Shown piece after piece: positions 23,134 to 31,228 of a stretch of 64,000 nucleotides of DNA. Source of the stretch: CAXXOK01 sp963674895 (GTDB lineage Bacteria > Bacillota > Clostridia > Christensenellales > Aristaeellaceae); the NCBI GenBank assembly GCA_963674895.2, contig CAXXCY010000001.1, positions 744,001-808,000 on the forward strand. Direction: 5' to 3'. A model generated the notes under the pieces. It had not been told where the DNA came from. It saw only the letters and a program-made list of their open reading frames with translations, and made no database searches. The first letter of the stretch is position 1. The number at the start of each line of letters is the position of its first letter. The translations under genes were made by a program, and so were the position numbers.

Positions 23134-24150
23134 GTGACGCGGGAGGAGATGCTCCGGGCTGTGGCGGGCAACGACGCCGGGTATGACGGCGCGTTTTCCT
23201 ACGCGGTCAAGTCCACAGGCGTATATTGCCGTCCATCGTGTACGTCGCGGCGGCCGAAGCCCGAAAACATTGTATTCTTCGATACCCCCGCGCAGGCTGA
23301 GGCTGAGGGCTTCCGCCCGTGCAAGCGCTGCCGCCCCGATTTGGCGGTCTATGAGCCTGCGCGGGAACTGGCGCGCGGGATGAAAGCGGTCGTCGAAGGC
23401 GGGTTTCTGGAAAAAGCCGCGATGTTTGACAGGCTGAAGAGGTTTGGCGTTTCCCCCAAGCGCGCCATCGAAATCTTCAAGGCGGAATACGGCGTCACCC
23501 CCGGCGCGTATGCCGACGGCCTGCGTATGGCGGAGGCGCGCCGCCGCCTGCTGGAGACGGACGCGCCGATTCTCGATATCGCCTGCGCGCTCGGGTTTGA
23601 AAGCCTCTCCGCGTTTTACGCGATGTTTGAAAAAGCCGCGGAGATGTCTCCCGCCGCCTTCCGCAAAGCTGCGGGAGAGCGGCGCGCGGGCACGGCGCAG
23701 CTGTACCGGACGGACTTCGGCGCGATGACCGTCGCCGCCGACGACCGAGCGGTGACCGCCGTGCAGTTTGGCGATATGCCGCTTTTCCAAACGCGCGGGG
23801 GAAACGCGCTTACCGATCTTGCCGCCGCGCAGCTTACGGAGTATTTCGGCGGGCGCAGGCGGCGCTTCACCGTGCCCATCCGGCCAGAAGGCACGGAGTT
23901 CCAACGGCGGGTATGGGAGGCGCTGCTGTTAATCCCCTACGGGCAGACGCAAAGCTATGCGCAGGTGGCCAGGCGCATCGGCCGGCCTGGGGCCGCGCGC
24001 GCGGTCGGTATGGCCAACCACAAAAACCCGATCGCGGTTTTCATTCCCTGCCACCGGGTGGTCGGCGCAAACGGCGCGCTGACGGGTTACGCGGCGGGCC
24101 TGCCGGTGAAACGGCGGCTTTTGGAACTGGAACAATCCAGAGCGGACTGA
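23134..24150 (+). CDS. ada: Ada-type bifunctional regulator / methylated-DNA-cysteine methyltransferase
   Basis: 338 residues with the three Ada parts in order. The N-terminal zinc domain has Cys 32, 36, 63 and 66 (GVYCRPSC and PCKRC). An AraC-type DNA-binding segment follows (about 85-185, ILDIACALGFESLSAFYAMF). The C-terminal alkyltransferase has the active-site motif IPCHRVVGANGALTGYAAG near 306 and the RAVGMANHKNP helix before it. It repairs O6-alkylguanine and methylphosphotriesters and, once methylated, activates adaptive-response genes. The start is GTG 23134, after GGCGGGAAG; ATG 23149 is an alternative. The next gene follows after 12 bp and may belong to the same transcript. Confidence 0.92.
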   Translation: MTREEMLRAVAGNDAGYDGAFSYAVKSTGVYCRPSCTSRRPKPENIVFFDTPAQAEAEGFRPCKRCRPDLAVYEPARELARGMKAVVEGGFLEKAAMFDRLKRFGVSPKRAIEIFKAEYGVTPGAYADGLRMAEARRRLLETDAPILDIACALGFESLSAFYAMFEKAAEMSPAAFRKAAGERRAGTAQLYRTDFGAMTVAADDRAVTAVQFGDMPLFQTRGGNALTDLAAAQLTEYFGGRRRRFTVPIRPEGTEFQRRVWEALLLIPYGQTQSYAQVARRIGRPGAARAVGMANHKNPIAVFIPCHRVVGANGALTGYAAGLPVKRRLLELEQSRAD

Positions 24151-24162
24151 GAGGATAGAAAT

Positions 24163-24819
24163 TTGCAGACCGTATTTGCACCCGGATGCGCGCTGATGCT
24201 GTACAAGCCGGAACTGGCGGAGAAAATCCACGCGTTTCTGCGGGCGCATGTTGCGGGGATGCCGTTGTATACCGCCTGCTGCCACGACGGCTGCAGCCTG
24301 CCGGACGGCGCGCGCATCATCGACTGCTGCCCCGGCTGCCACCGCCGCTTCCCGATCAAAAACCCGGCCGTCCGCACCGTTTCGCTGTGGGAGGTGCTCG
24401 CCGACAGCGATACTTTTCCGTTTCCCGATTACGGCGGCGCGGAGATGACCATTCACGATGCGTGCCCCACGCGAACGCATCCGCAGGTGCACACGGCGGT
24501 CCGTGCCCTGCTCAAGCGCATGAACATCCGGCTGACTGAGCCGGAATTCACCCGGACGCAGCAGAAATGCTGCGGCGACAGCGCGTATCCAACGCGCCCG
24601 CTTCACGAGGTGTACGCGAAAATGAAGGAGCGCGCCGGCGAGATGCCTGTGCAGGACGTGGTCGTATACTGCGTTTCCTGCGTCAAATCCATGGCCGTCG
24701 GGGGCAAAACCCCGCGCTATCTTGTGGACCTTCTGTTCGGCGAGCCGACCGTGCCCGGAGCGTGCGCCGTGGACGAATGGCACCGGGAGCTTGACGCTTA
24801 CCGCGGCGCAATGGGATAA
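24163..24819 (+). CDS. CCG-domain iron-sulfur protein (heterodisulfide reductase-like)
   Basis: 218 residues starting at TTG 24163, eight bases after GAGAGGA. The N-terminus FAPGCALMLYKPELAEK and the cysteine-rich blocks CCHDGCSLP, CCPGCHRRF, KCCGDSAYP and YCVSCVKSM resemble the CCG domains of HdrB- and GlpC-like proteins, which bind unusual [4Fe-4S] clusters and pass electrons to disulfides or quinones. The partner is unknown. Its position just behind ada suggests cotranscription, but a repair role is not implied. Confidence 0.75.
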   Translation: MQTVFAPGCALMLYKPELAEKIHAFLRAHVAGMPLYTACCHDGCSLPDGARIIDCCPGCHRRFPIKNPAVRTVSLWEVLADSDTFPFPDYGGAEMTIHDACPTRTHPQVHTAVRALLKRMNIRLTEPEFTRTQQKCCGDSAYPTRPLHEVYAKMKERAGEMPVQDVVVYCVSCVKSMAVGGKTPRYLVDLLFGEPTVPGACAVDEWHRELDAYRGAMG

Positions 24820-24837
24820 GGCAAAGGCGATTAAAAC

Positions 24838-24860
24838 ACGGGCCGCGATGCGCGGCCCGT
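24838..24860. repeat. Left flanking palindrome of element D5
   Basis: A 23-base hairpin with arms ACGGGCCGCG and CGCGGCCCGT. Its exact reverse complement occurs at 25022-25044, so the two copies bracket repeat D5 like terminal inverted repeats. Confidence 0.75.
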
Positions 24861-24985
24861 CAGCTTGTTGAAAAAGGCCGTTTTCTTTGTCACCCGCGCG
24901 ATGTCGCGGGCATCACGTACGTCCGTGTACGCTCAAACCCGCTCCACGCTTGGTTTCGTGAAACCGGCTCTTTTTGAACAAGCTG
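24861..24985. repeat. Palindromic repeat family D, copy 5
   Basis: Outer arms are CAGCTTGTTGAAAAAGGCCG and, inverted, CGGCTCTTTTTGAACAAGCTG (21 bases, 24965-24985). The core keeps the internal loop ATCA (24912-24915) / CTCA (24932-24935), but the inner stem is CGTAC / GTACG instead of CTTAC / GTAAG, a compensatory base-pair change. Confidence 0.7.
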
Positions 24986-25021
24986 GCATCTCGTTGCCAA
25001 ACATGGTTTATCAACGATCTG

Positions 25022-25044
25022 ACGGGCCGCGCATCGCGGCCCGT
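25022..25044. repeat. Right flanking palindrome of element D5
   Basis: The exact reverse complement of 24838-24860, beginning ACGGGCCGCGCATCGC. It lies 51 bases downstream of the prs stop codon on the minus strand and could also act as a terminator hairpin. Confidence 0.75.
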
Positions 25045-25094
25045 TCGAATTTGGATTATATAACAGCTGGACAGGAGGCGGAAACCCCGAAACG

Positions 25095-26318
25095 CTACAC
25101 CAGCCGGATTCCCTGCTCTGCCTGCTCCGCCTGGTAGCGCTCCACCAGCCGGTGGATTCGCTCGTAGGGGTTAAGGAGCGGGCTCAAGCTGCGGTCGTGG
25201 TTGAGCGTGGCGATAATGTAGGAGATGTATTTGCTCATGTCCGCCTGCAAAAACCAGGGCGCGGCCTTGAGCTCCGGCGTGCAGTAGGTGAGGTTGGTGG
25301 AGATCACGCGGGTGATGATCCCGTCCTCATAGGCTTTGTGGTACTCGTCCAGCCCGCCCGTAAACAGCGGGAAGGTGACCGCGGCGTAGATGCGCGCCGC
25401 ATCGCGCTTTTTGAGCGCCTTTGCCAGGTCCAGAATGCTTTCGCCGGAGGCCAGAATATCGTCGGACACGAAGATATCCTTGCCCTCCACGCTGTCGCCC
25501 AGGTATTCGTGGGCGACGATGGGATTGCGCCCGTTGACGATGCGGGTATAGTCCCGGCGCTTGTAAAACATACCCATGTCCAGCCCGAGCACCGAGGAAT
25601 AGAAGATGTTGCGGTCGATCGCGCCCTCGTCCGGGCTTACGATCATCATATGCCGCTTGTCCAGCCACAGGTCCTTTTGCTCGCGCATCAGGGCCTTTAA
25701 AATCTGGTACGTCGGTTTTACGCTGTCGAACCCGACCAGGGGCACGGCGTTTTGCACGCGCGGATCGTGCGCGTCGAAGGTGATGATGTTGGAAACGCCG
25801 AGGTGCTCCAGTTCCTGCAGCGCCATGGCGCAGTCCAGGCTTTCACGGCTGGTGCGGCGGTGCTGGCGGCCCTCGTAGAGCATCGGCATGATGATATTCA
25901 CGCGCCGCGCGCGGCCGCCGATGGCGGTGATGATTCGCTTGAGATCCTGGTAATGGTCGTCGGGCGACATGGGAACTGGCTTGCCGTACATGTCGAACGT
26001 TACGTTGTATGCGCCGATATCGGAAATGATATAGATATCGTATCCGCGGACGGTGGATTTAATCATGCCCTTGCCCTCGCCTGTGGAAAAGCGCGGGCAT
26101 TCGATCTTGATCAAAAAGTCTTCACGGTCTGCGCCCAAAATACCGGACAGCGGGGTGTGGTTTTCTTCGATCGCTTCCCGGCTTTCACGCCAGGTCATCA
26201 GCCAGTCGTTTACTTTTGCCCCCAATTCTTCACAGCCGGGCATTACGATGAGCCCGAGCGGCGCGAAGGGGGCCATGCAACCTTCTTCGCTTACCATGTT
26301 GCCTGAACTATTAGCCAT
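25095..26318 (-). CDS. prs: Ribose-phosphate pyrophosphokinase (long, divergent form)
   Basis: 407 residues, longer than the usual 310-320. Recognisable PRPP synthetase elements are DDHYQDLKRIITAIGGRARR near 118, the FDAHDPR segment at the place of the catalytic-His motif, SPDEGAIDR for SPDxGG, and the PRPP loop VSDDILASGESI near 305 for DDxxxTGxT. The loops depart from the E. coli-type enzyme, as in a group of Clostridia. It makes PRPP from ribose 5-phosphate and ATP for nucleotide, His and Trp synthesis. Start ATG 26318 is favoured by AAGGAG seven bases upstream. It stands alone, followed by the inverted palindrome pair around D5. Confidence 0.85.
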   Translation of the reverse strand: MANSSGNMVSEEGCMAPFAPLGLIVMPGCEELGAKVNDWLMTWRESREAIEENHTPLSGILGADREDFLIKIECPRFSTGEGKGMIKSTVRGYDIYIISDIGAYNVTFDMYGKPVPMSPDDHYQDLKRIITAIGGRARRVNIIMPMLYEGRQHRRTSRESLDCAMALQELEHLGVSNIITFDAHDPRVQNAVPLVGFDSVKPTYQILKALMREQKDLWLDKRHMMIVSPDEGAIDRNIFYSSVLGLDMGMFYKRRDYTRIVNGRNPIVAHEYLGDSVEGKDIFVSDDILASGESILDLAKALKKRDAARIYAAVTFPLFTGGLDEYHKAYEDGIITRVISTNLTYCTPELKAAPWFLQADMSKYISYIIATLNHDRSLSPLLNPYERIHRLVERYQAEQAEQGIRLV

Positions 26319-26432
26319 GACGCTGCTCCTTTGCAATCGCAATCACGAATTGGCAACCATAGTATAACGCAATTTGGCCGGGTTGGAAAGATGGTATGTA
26401 AAATTGGCGTGAAGAAAACCGCCGCGCGGCGG

Positions 26433-26891
26433 TTACGGCGTTTGCTTGAAGATCCAGAATTTGCTGGCCACATAGTTGAAAATCATCACAAAAACCAGCA
26501 CGATGATGCGCCCGAACAGGTTTTGCACGCCCAATACGTTCAAGAGCGCGGCCATCCCCACCTCGAACACCAGAAGGCTGACCACGCGCGCCGAGACGAA
26601 CTGAAAGAACGCCGTAAACCGCGTTTTCTGGTCGGCGTATTTTACACGGAACACCATCCACCGGTTGATCCAGAACGCGAAGATGACCGCGACGACCCAG
26701 GAGATCACGTTGCCGATGGCGACGTGCGCGGTGGTCGCGCCGTTGATGGTATGGTCCTCCGCCATGAGCATATAGCAGCCGTAGGATACGATCAGGCTGA
26801 CCGCCGTGGTCAGTGCCCCGGCGACGATATAGCGGACCATTTCCCAAAGTTCCTGTTTTTTCTCGCCGTATAGGGTTTTCAATTTCTGCAT
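26433..26891 (-). CDS. GtrA family membrane protein
   Basis: 152 residues with four hydrophobic helices (about 19-40, 60-80, 92-112 and 122-142) and the GtrA pattern RYIVAGALTTAVSLIVSYG near the N-terminus, then FAFWINRWMVF near 75. GtrA proteins help flip polyprenyl-linked sugars or take part in cell-wall polysaccharide decoration, commonly with a GT2 polyprenyl-phosphate glycosyltransferase; such an enzyme is encoded at 33655-34578, not adjacent. No operon partner is visible. Confidence 0.88.
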   Translation of the reverse strand: MQKLKTLYGEKKQELWEMVRYIVAGALTTAVSLIVSYGCYMLMAEDHTINGATTAHVAIGNVISWVVAVIFAFWINRWMVFRVKYADQKTRFTAFFQFVSARVVSLLVFEVGMAALLNVLGVQNLFGRIIVLVFVMIFNYVASKFWIFKQTP

Positions 26892-26926
26892 GCGGCATGT
26901 TGTCCTTTCCGTTGCTTGTTTCTGCG

Positions 26927-26951
26927 AAAAAAGCAGGGCATGCGGCCCTGC
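26927..26951 (-). terminator. Rho-independent terminator after the XRE regulator gene
   Basis: Minus strand: GCAGGGC-CGCAT-GCCCTGC followed directly by six T. It lies 35 bases after the stop of the XRE-type gene and upstream of gtrA. Confidence 0.8.
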
Positions 26952-26985
26952 CTGATTATACCACGGATTCCGGCGTTTTGCTTGC

Positions 26986-27714
26986 CTATCCCAGCGTTAT
27001 GGGTTCCCCGCCTTCGGTGAGCATATCCACGGCGATGTAAACATCCATAAACTTATCGGCGCCCCGGTCATAGGTATGCTCGAAGCAGCACAGCTGGTTT
27101 TCGGCGCTGCAGTGGCGGATGCCGTGCTTTTCGATATATTTCTGGATGGCCTTGTAGGCGTTGGGGATCAGATCGAAGGGTGCGACGAACGGGTTGCGGA
27201 TGGAGATGCGCGCGTACTTGCCCGTCTCCTGCCAGGCGTCGCGCACGCCCTCGCATTGGCTCGTAAAGCCGTCGGGCAGGATGACCGCGGCCATATAGCC
27301 GCGCAGGCCGTACACGGTTTTCTGCTCCAGGGAGAGCATCGGCATGTCGCAGCCGATGAGGGTGAATTTGTCAAGCCCGCTGCGCCTGGCCCACTGCTCC
27401 ATGTGCGCGATGCTGTCGTCCTCCGGCTCGCCGCTGATGACCATGTACTGCGCCATGCGGAAGCGCTCCACGATTACGATCGTGACCGGGGAATAGGCGT
27501 CCGGTTCCGCGCCCAGGTCCTCGCGCAGCAGCTGGTCCAGTGTGCAGTGGAAGAAGTCGGAAAGCGCGATCAGCTTTTCCACCTCTGGGTACGCCGCCCC
27601 CGATTCCCATTTGGATACCGTCTGGCGGGACACGTTCATCCTGTCCGCCAGCGCCTCCTGGCTCAGGTTGCCGTGCGTCTTGCGCAGCGCCTGCAGGTTG
27701 GTTGTGAAGTGCAT
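26986..27714 (-). CDS. XRE-type regulator with GyrI-like effector domain
   Basis: 242 residues. Residues about 5-60 are a lambda-repressor-like helix-turn-helix (LSQEALADRMNVSRQTVSKW). From about 75 on, the sequence resembles the AraC/GyrI effector-binding fold (SPVTIVIVERFRMAQYMV and repeated short strands), which binds small hydrophobic compounds. The ligand and targets are unknown. ATG 27714 follows AAGGAGG by eight bases. A clear terminator ends the gene, so it is probably monocistronic. Confidence 0.85.
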   Translation of the reverse strand: MHFTTNLQALRKTHGNLSQEALADRMNVSRQTVSKWESGAAYPEVEKLIALSDFFHCTLDQLLREDLGAEPDAYSPVTIVIVERFRMAQYMVISGEPEDDSIAHMEQWARRSGLDKFTLIGCDMPMLSLEQKTVYGLRGYMAAVILPDGFTSQCEGVRDAWQETGKYARISIRNPFVAPFDLIPNAYKAIQKYIEKHGIRHCSAENQLCCFEHTYDRGADKFMDVYIAVDMLTEGGEPITLG

Positions 27715-27850
27715 TGTATTTCCCTCCTTGTCTGAGGGGGTCCCCCTGTGCATCGATGCTTCCTCAGTATACGGCTTCCGGCGGCGAAGGCCACCAACCG
27801 CCGTTAGCCAAACGGGAGAAATACGCAACCACAGGTTGCGTAAATCAAGG

Positions 27851-28035
27851 AGGAATTATGAATTAGGAATGAGGAATTGCGGTGAGGTTGCCTGCGCAGC
27901 CGAATGAATTGAATGGTTCTTTATCCCGAAACAGTATATGCTAGGAAGCTCGAAGAGAAATCAAATAGGACTTTATCGGAAGATTGCGAAGCAATCTTTC
28001 CTCAATTCCTAATTCCTAACTCCACATTCCTCATT
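27851..28035. repeat. Palindromic repeat family B, copy 5
   Basis: The left end is AATTAGGAATGAGGAATTGC and the right end CAATTCCTAATTCCTAACTC plus ATTCCTCATT. Internal hairpins are GGTTGCCTGCGCAGCC and AGATTGCGAAGCAATCT. It lies between the promoter region of the XRE gene and the 3' end of the 73-residue gene. Confidence 0.75.
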
Positions 28036-28045
28036 AACCCCGTCC

Positions 28046-28267
28046 CTACGCTTCCTCCCCGTGGTCTCCCCGCGCGTAATCGCAGCTGAGGATATCGGCA
28101 AGCCTCACCGTGACGGGCTCCTTCTTCGCGCCGAGTTTCAGCGAGGCCGTGGTTTCATTAAGCGAAAGCACGGCCACGGTTTTTTGCGCAAGCCGGCCGT
28201 TAAGCAAGAGCATCGCGCGGATTTTGCGCTGCTTATCCAGGGAATATTTCAGGAACGGGTCAATCAT
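28046..28267 (-). CDS. Small protein of unknown function, coupled to the GT-C-like membrane protein
   Basis: 73 residues, mostly short beta-type segments (NGRLAQKTVAVLSLNETTAS, then SLKLGAKKEPVTVRLADILS), reminiscent of a small Sm- or PilZ-like barrel, but I cannot assign it. ATG 28267 overlaps the stop of the large membrane protein (ATGA), so it is almost certainly translated with it. The last residues are acidic (GDHGEEA). Confidence 0.6.
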   Translation of the reverse strand: MIDPFLKYSLDKQRKIRAMLLLNGRLAQKTVAVLSLNETTASLKLGAKKEPVTVRLADILSCDYARGDHGEEA

Positions 28268-30303
28268 AGCTGCGCCGCCCCGGCGTCCGGAACGCGCCAG
28301 ATCACGGTGCCGCCCCGGTCGCCTTCGTACACCCGCTCAAACAGCGCGTCCAGCGTGTCCGTATCCACGGCATAGGTCGTGCGCTCCCAGGCGCTCACGT
28401 AGATATAGTCCGCGCCGTACTCGGAAAGCAGGCCGAGATTCCCGGCCGGGTTTTCATAGAAGGCGCGAAGCGCGGCCTTGCGCTCCGTGGTGGAATAGCC
28501 GTGGAAGTACAGGTACAGGTCGCTGCCGTTGACGATCGTGCGCCCGGCCAGCGACGCGGCAGGGTTTAAGTGCTGGGTGCCGGTTACAAACACGCTGTGC
28601 TCGGGCGTGTTTTCCAGAATAAAGTCGGCGGCCGCGATATCCTCATTGGTGTACGCCTGGTAGTCGCTCACGCACTCGCGCGCGACCGTGAGCCCCGCCG
28701 AGAGGAAGCACGCGATCAAAAACAGCGCCGCGATCACACGCCGTCCACCCACGCCGCGCAGCTTGCGGTACAGCGTCACCGCGTAATCGGCGGCCATCGG
28801 CAGGCTGAGCATGAACCACACGTAGATCAGCTTGTTGTTGTCGTACTCGTTGGGCTGGAAGATGATGAACTCCGCGATCAGCAATATCAAAAACGCGCCG
28901 GCGGCAATCAGCCGGTACTGGCGCACGGCTGCGTTGTGCCGCGCCGCCCGTTTCACGGCGGGGTCTTCGGCCGCCGTCAGGCGGTCCGCCGGAAGGCTAT
29001 GCTTGCGCTGGAACAGCGCGAGCAGGATCAGCAGATAGGGAACGCCGACGTTTTTGATGTAAAACCAGAAGTACGGCTCCACCAGGCCGTTTCCGCCGCG
29101 GTTGTTGCACCAGTTGAACTGGAAGCGCAGGAAATGGTCCGACGAGATCGCCTGCTTGAACGTCAGGTTCACAAGCTGCGGCAGCGCCAGCGTCGCGGCG
29201 ATGCCCCCGTACCAGAGGAACGGCATGAGCGCCCGTACGCGCTTCCCCCGTGGGGCATCCAGTACGGTGAAAGCGCAAAACCCGATGCTCGCGATCCCCA
29301 GCGCCAGAAAGCTGTGCGTGTGCAACAGCGGCATGCCGCCCGCGATCACGCCCGCCGTAACCATCGCGCGGACCGCTGGGCGCTTCCTGTTTTTCAGCGG
29401 CGGTAAAATCAGCAAAAACACAGGCATCAGCATCGCCCAGCCGCCCATGAACCCGCGCTGCGGAATCAGCATGTCGCAGATGATGTTCACCCAGCGGAGG
29501 TTATAGGGATCGGGCTGGTTGGTCGGGGTTTTGTAATAGCCGGTCATGACGGTGTTCAGGTTGTCCCACAGCGTGGTCTTCACGCCGTTTTCCACCGTGC
29601 CGGAAAGCGTGTAGAAAAATCCCAGCCCGCCGTTTAAAAACAGCAGCAGCACCGCCAGCGCCGCGGCGCCCCGCTTGCGGCAAAGCTCCGCGCACAGCAG
29701 CACGTACCCCGCGAACGTGAGCATGCATAAAAGCGTCCCCGTGAACGCCATCGCCATGGGCAGCCCCATGCCCATCATCAGCATCGAGGTCGCGATCGTG
29801 TCCGACAGGTAAGGGTACACCATCGTCGCCCCGGCCATCAGGCTGTTATGAAGCGGGAAGGAGGCGTTGACCGCCGAAGCCGTCACCGCCAGGTGGAGCG
29901 ACAGGTCGCCGTAGGTGCTCTGCCCCACGTGGTAGCCGTCGATCGCCGGACGGATGGAATGCGTGTATTCCAAATACCCCGCCAGCGCCGTGAGCGGCAG
30001 GGCGAGGAGGAGGAGGAGCTTCAGGTTGCTTTTGTCCTTATCCGAAAACGGCAGCGGGGCCGCCTTGTCCATGGTATAGTATGCGCCCACGACCAGCAGG
30101 GCAAGCGTCCCCGCCGCCAGCTCGTGCGCAAGCGCGGAAAACCTCACGGCGTACGCCCACAGCGCGGGCAGCCACATCATCAGGAACACGCCGAGTGCCG
30201 CCCCCAGATACCAGCGGGTCAGCGCGCGCCGCCGCGGCAGCCAGTACCGCGCGATCAGTACCCCGCCGGCGATGAAGAACAGCAGGTAGAGTATGCCGAG
30301 CAA
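28264..30303 (-). CDS. Large polytopic membrane protein, GT-C glycosyltransferase-like
   Basis: 679 residues with about 13-14 hydrophobic helices. The start is TTG 30303, six bases after GGGAGGG; reading further upstream adds a non-hydrophobic stretch without a ribosome site. After the first four helices the segment GQSTYGDLSLHLAVTAS near 128 places an acidic residue in an extracytoplasmic loop, as in GT-C enzymes that use polyprenyl-phosphate sugars, and GATMVYPYLSDTIATSM follows. A C-terminal soluble part of about 110 residues (EDIAAADFILENTPEHSVF) resembles the periplasmic tail of such proteins. Substrate and exact family are unknown; the fold assignment is inference. It may decorate cell-surface polymers. 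A 73-residue gene is coupled to its end. Confidence 0.7.
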   Translation of the reverse strand: MLGILYLLFFIAGGVLIARYWLPRRRALTRWYLGAALGVFLMMWLPALWAYAVRFSALAHELAAGTLALLVVGAYYTMDKAAPLPFSDKDKSNLKLLLLLALPLTALAGYLEYTHSIRPAIDGYHVGQSTYGDLSLHLAVTASAVNASFPLHNSLMAGATMVYPYLSDTIATSMLMMGMGLPMAMAFTGTLLCMLTFAGYVLLCAELCRKRGAAALAVLLLFLNGGLGFFYTLSGTVENGVKTTLWDNLNTVMTGYYKTPTNQPDPYNLRWVNIICDMLIPQRGFMGGWAMLMPVFLLILPPLKNRKRPAVRAMVTAGVIAGGMPLLHTHSFLALGIASIGFCAFTVLDAPRGKRVRALMPFLWYGGIAATLALPQLVNLTFKQAISSDHFLRFQFNWCNNRGGNGLVEPYFWFYIKNVGVPYLLILLALFQRKHSLPADRLTAAEDPAVKRAARHNAAVRQYRLIAAGAFLILLIAEFIIFQPNEYDNNKLIYVWFMLSLPMAADYAVTLYRKLRGVGGRRVIAALFLIACFLSAGLTVARECVSDYQAYTNEDIAAADFILENTPEHSVFVTGTQHLNPAASLAGRTIVNGSDLYLYFHGYSTTERKAALRAFYENPAGNLGLLSEYGADYIYVSAWERTTYAVDTDTLDALFERVYEGDRGGTVIWRVPDAGAAQL

Positions 30304-30479
30304 ACGAAACCCTCCCGTCTGCCGTGATCGGGGACAGGGTGCTGCGGCCGCCTGCGGAACCAGCGGCTTTCGCGTATTCCCCGCGGCCCATACCGCCGTA
30401 AACCCCGGATAGTAACCATAGTATAGCACAGGCCAGCCCGCGCTTTCAGGGAAAGCGGCGCCGGCAGCGTACCGGACGG

Positions 30480-31148
30480 CTATGCGCCTGGTCCGTCTTC
30501 GGCCTGTACGGGAACAGGCTGCGCCGCCGCCGGTTCCGGTTCCAGCCGGGCGTCGCCGGCGAAACGGATATTTCCCTCATACGAGCTTCCAATCGACAGG
30601 ACCATGCTCAGGCCCTGTTCTACCGTCAAATCGACGCCCGTAACGTCGGCCCGGTCGTACAGCATTAAAAATCCCATGGTCGGATTTGGCGACGTCGGCA
30701 CAAACACACATACCTTGTCACGTTCATCCAGGGCGATGTGGTTATTGGTGATAAACCCGATGCTTTTGCCTTTTGAATCCGGGAAATCAACCACGACAAC
30801 CTGCTTGAAGTTGCTTTTGCTGACGTCCGAGAACTTGCTGAAGATGTTCTTCAGCGGCTTGTAGATTACTTTGAGGATCGGGGTTTTTTCGAGAAGCGAC
30901 TCGATTTTCCGGGTAATGCTTTTGCCAATGAGCCTGCTTGAAAACACCCCGATGAGATAAATGATGAGTATCGTGACGATAATCCCAAGGCCGGGGATTC
31001 TCGTGCCAAGATATTGGTATAAAGCGTCTCCCAGGATAGAATCGGCCCATTTGAATAATTGCACCAGGACCCAAACGGATATGGCAATGGGGAGGAGCAG
31101 CAAAAGTCCTGTGACAAAATGTGTCTTGAATTTCCCCTTTTTCTTCAT
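30480..31148 (-). CDS. DUF502 family membrane protein
   Basis: 222 residues. The N-terminal part has two hydrophobic helices (about 11-31 and 55-72), then the family's conserved stretch EKTPILKVIYKPLKNIF near 85 and FVPTSPNPTMGFLMLYDRAD near 150, with the PTSPNPTxG motif. DUF502 proteins are widespread, and their role is unknown. The C-terminal tail (EPEPAAAQPVPVQAEDGPGA) is Pro/Ala-rich and probably unstructured. There are no obvious partners; the gap of 176 bases to the upstream gene's start holds no element I recognise. Confidence 0.88.
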   Translation of the reverse strand: MKKKGKFKTHFVTGLLLLLPIAISVWVLVQLFKWADSILGDALYQYLGTRIPGLGIIVTILIIYLIGVFSSRLIGKSITRKIESLLEKTPILKVIYKPLKNIFSKFSDVSKSNFKQVVVVDFPDSKGKSIGFITNNHIALDERDKVCVFVPTSPNPTMGFLMLYDRADVTGVDLTVEQGLSMVLSIGSSYEGNIRFAGDARLEPEPAAAQPVPVQAEDGPGA

Positions 31149-31228
31149 CGTGTTTCCCTTTCCATGCGCGCTATACGCTTTCTATGAATATGGTTATGGA
31201 TCGCATAGTGCTATACGTACGCCGCGCG

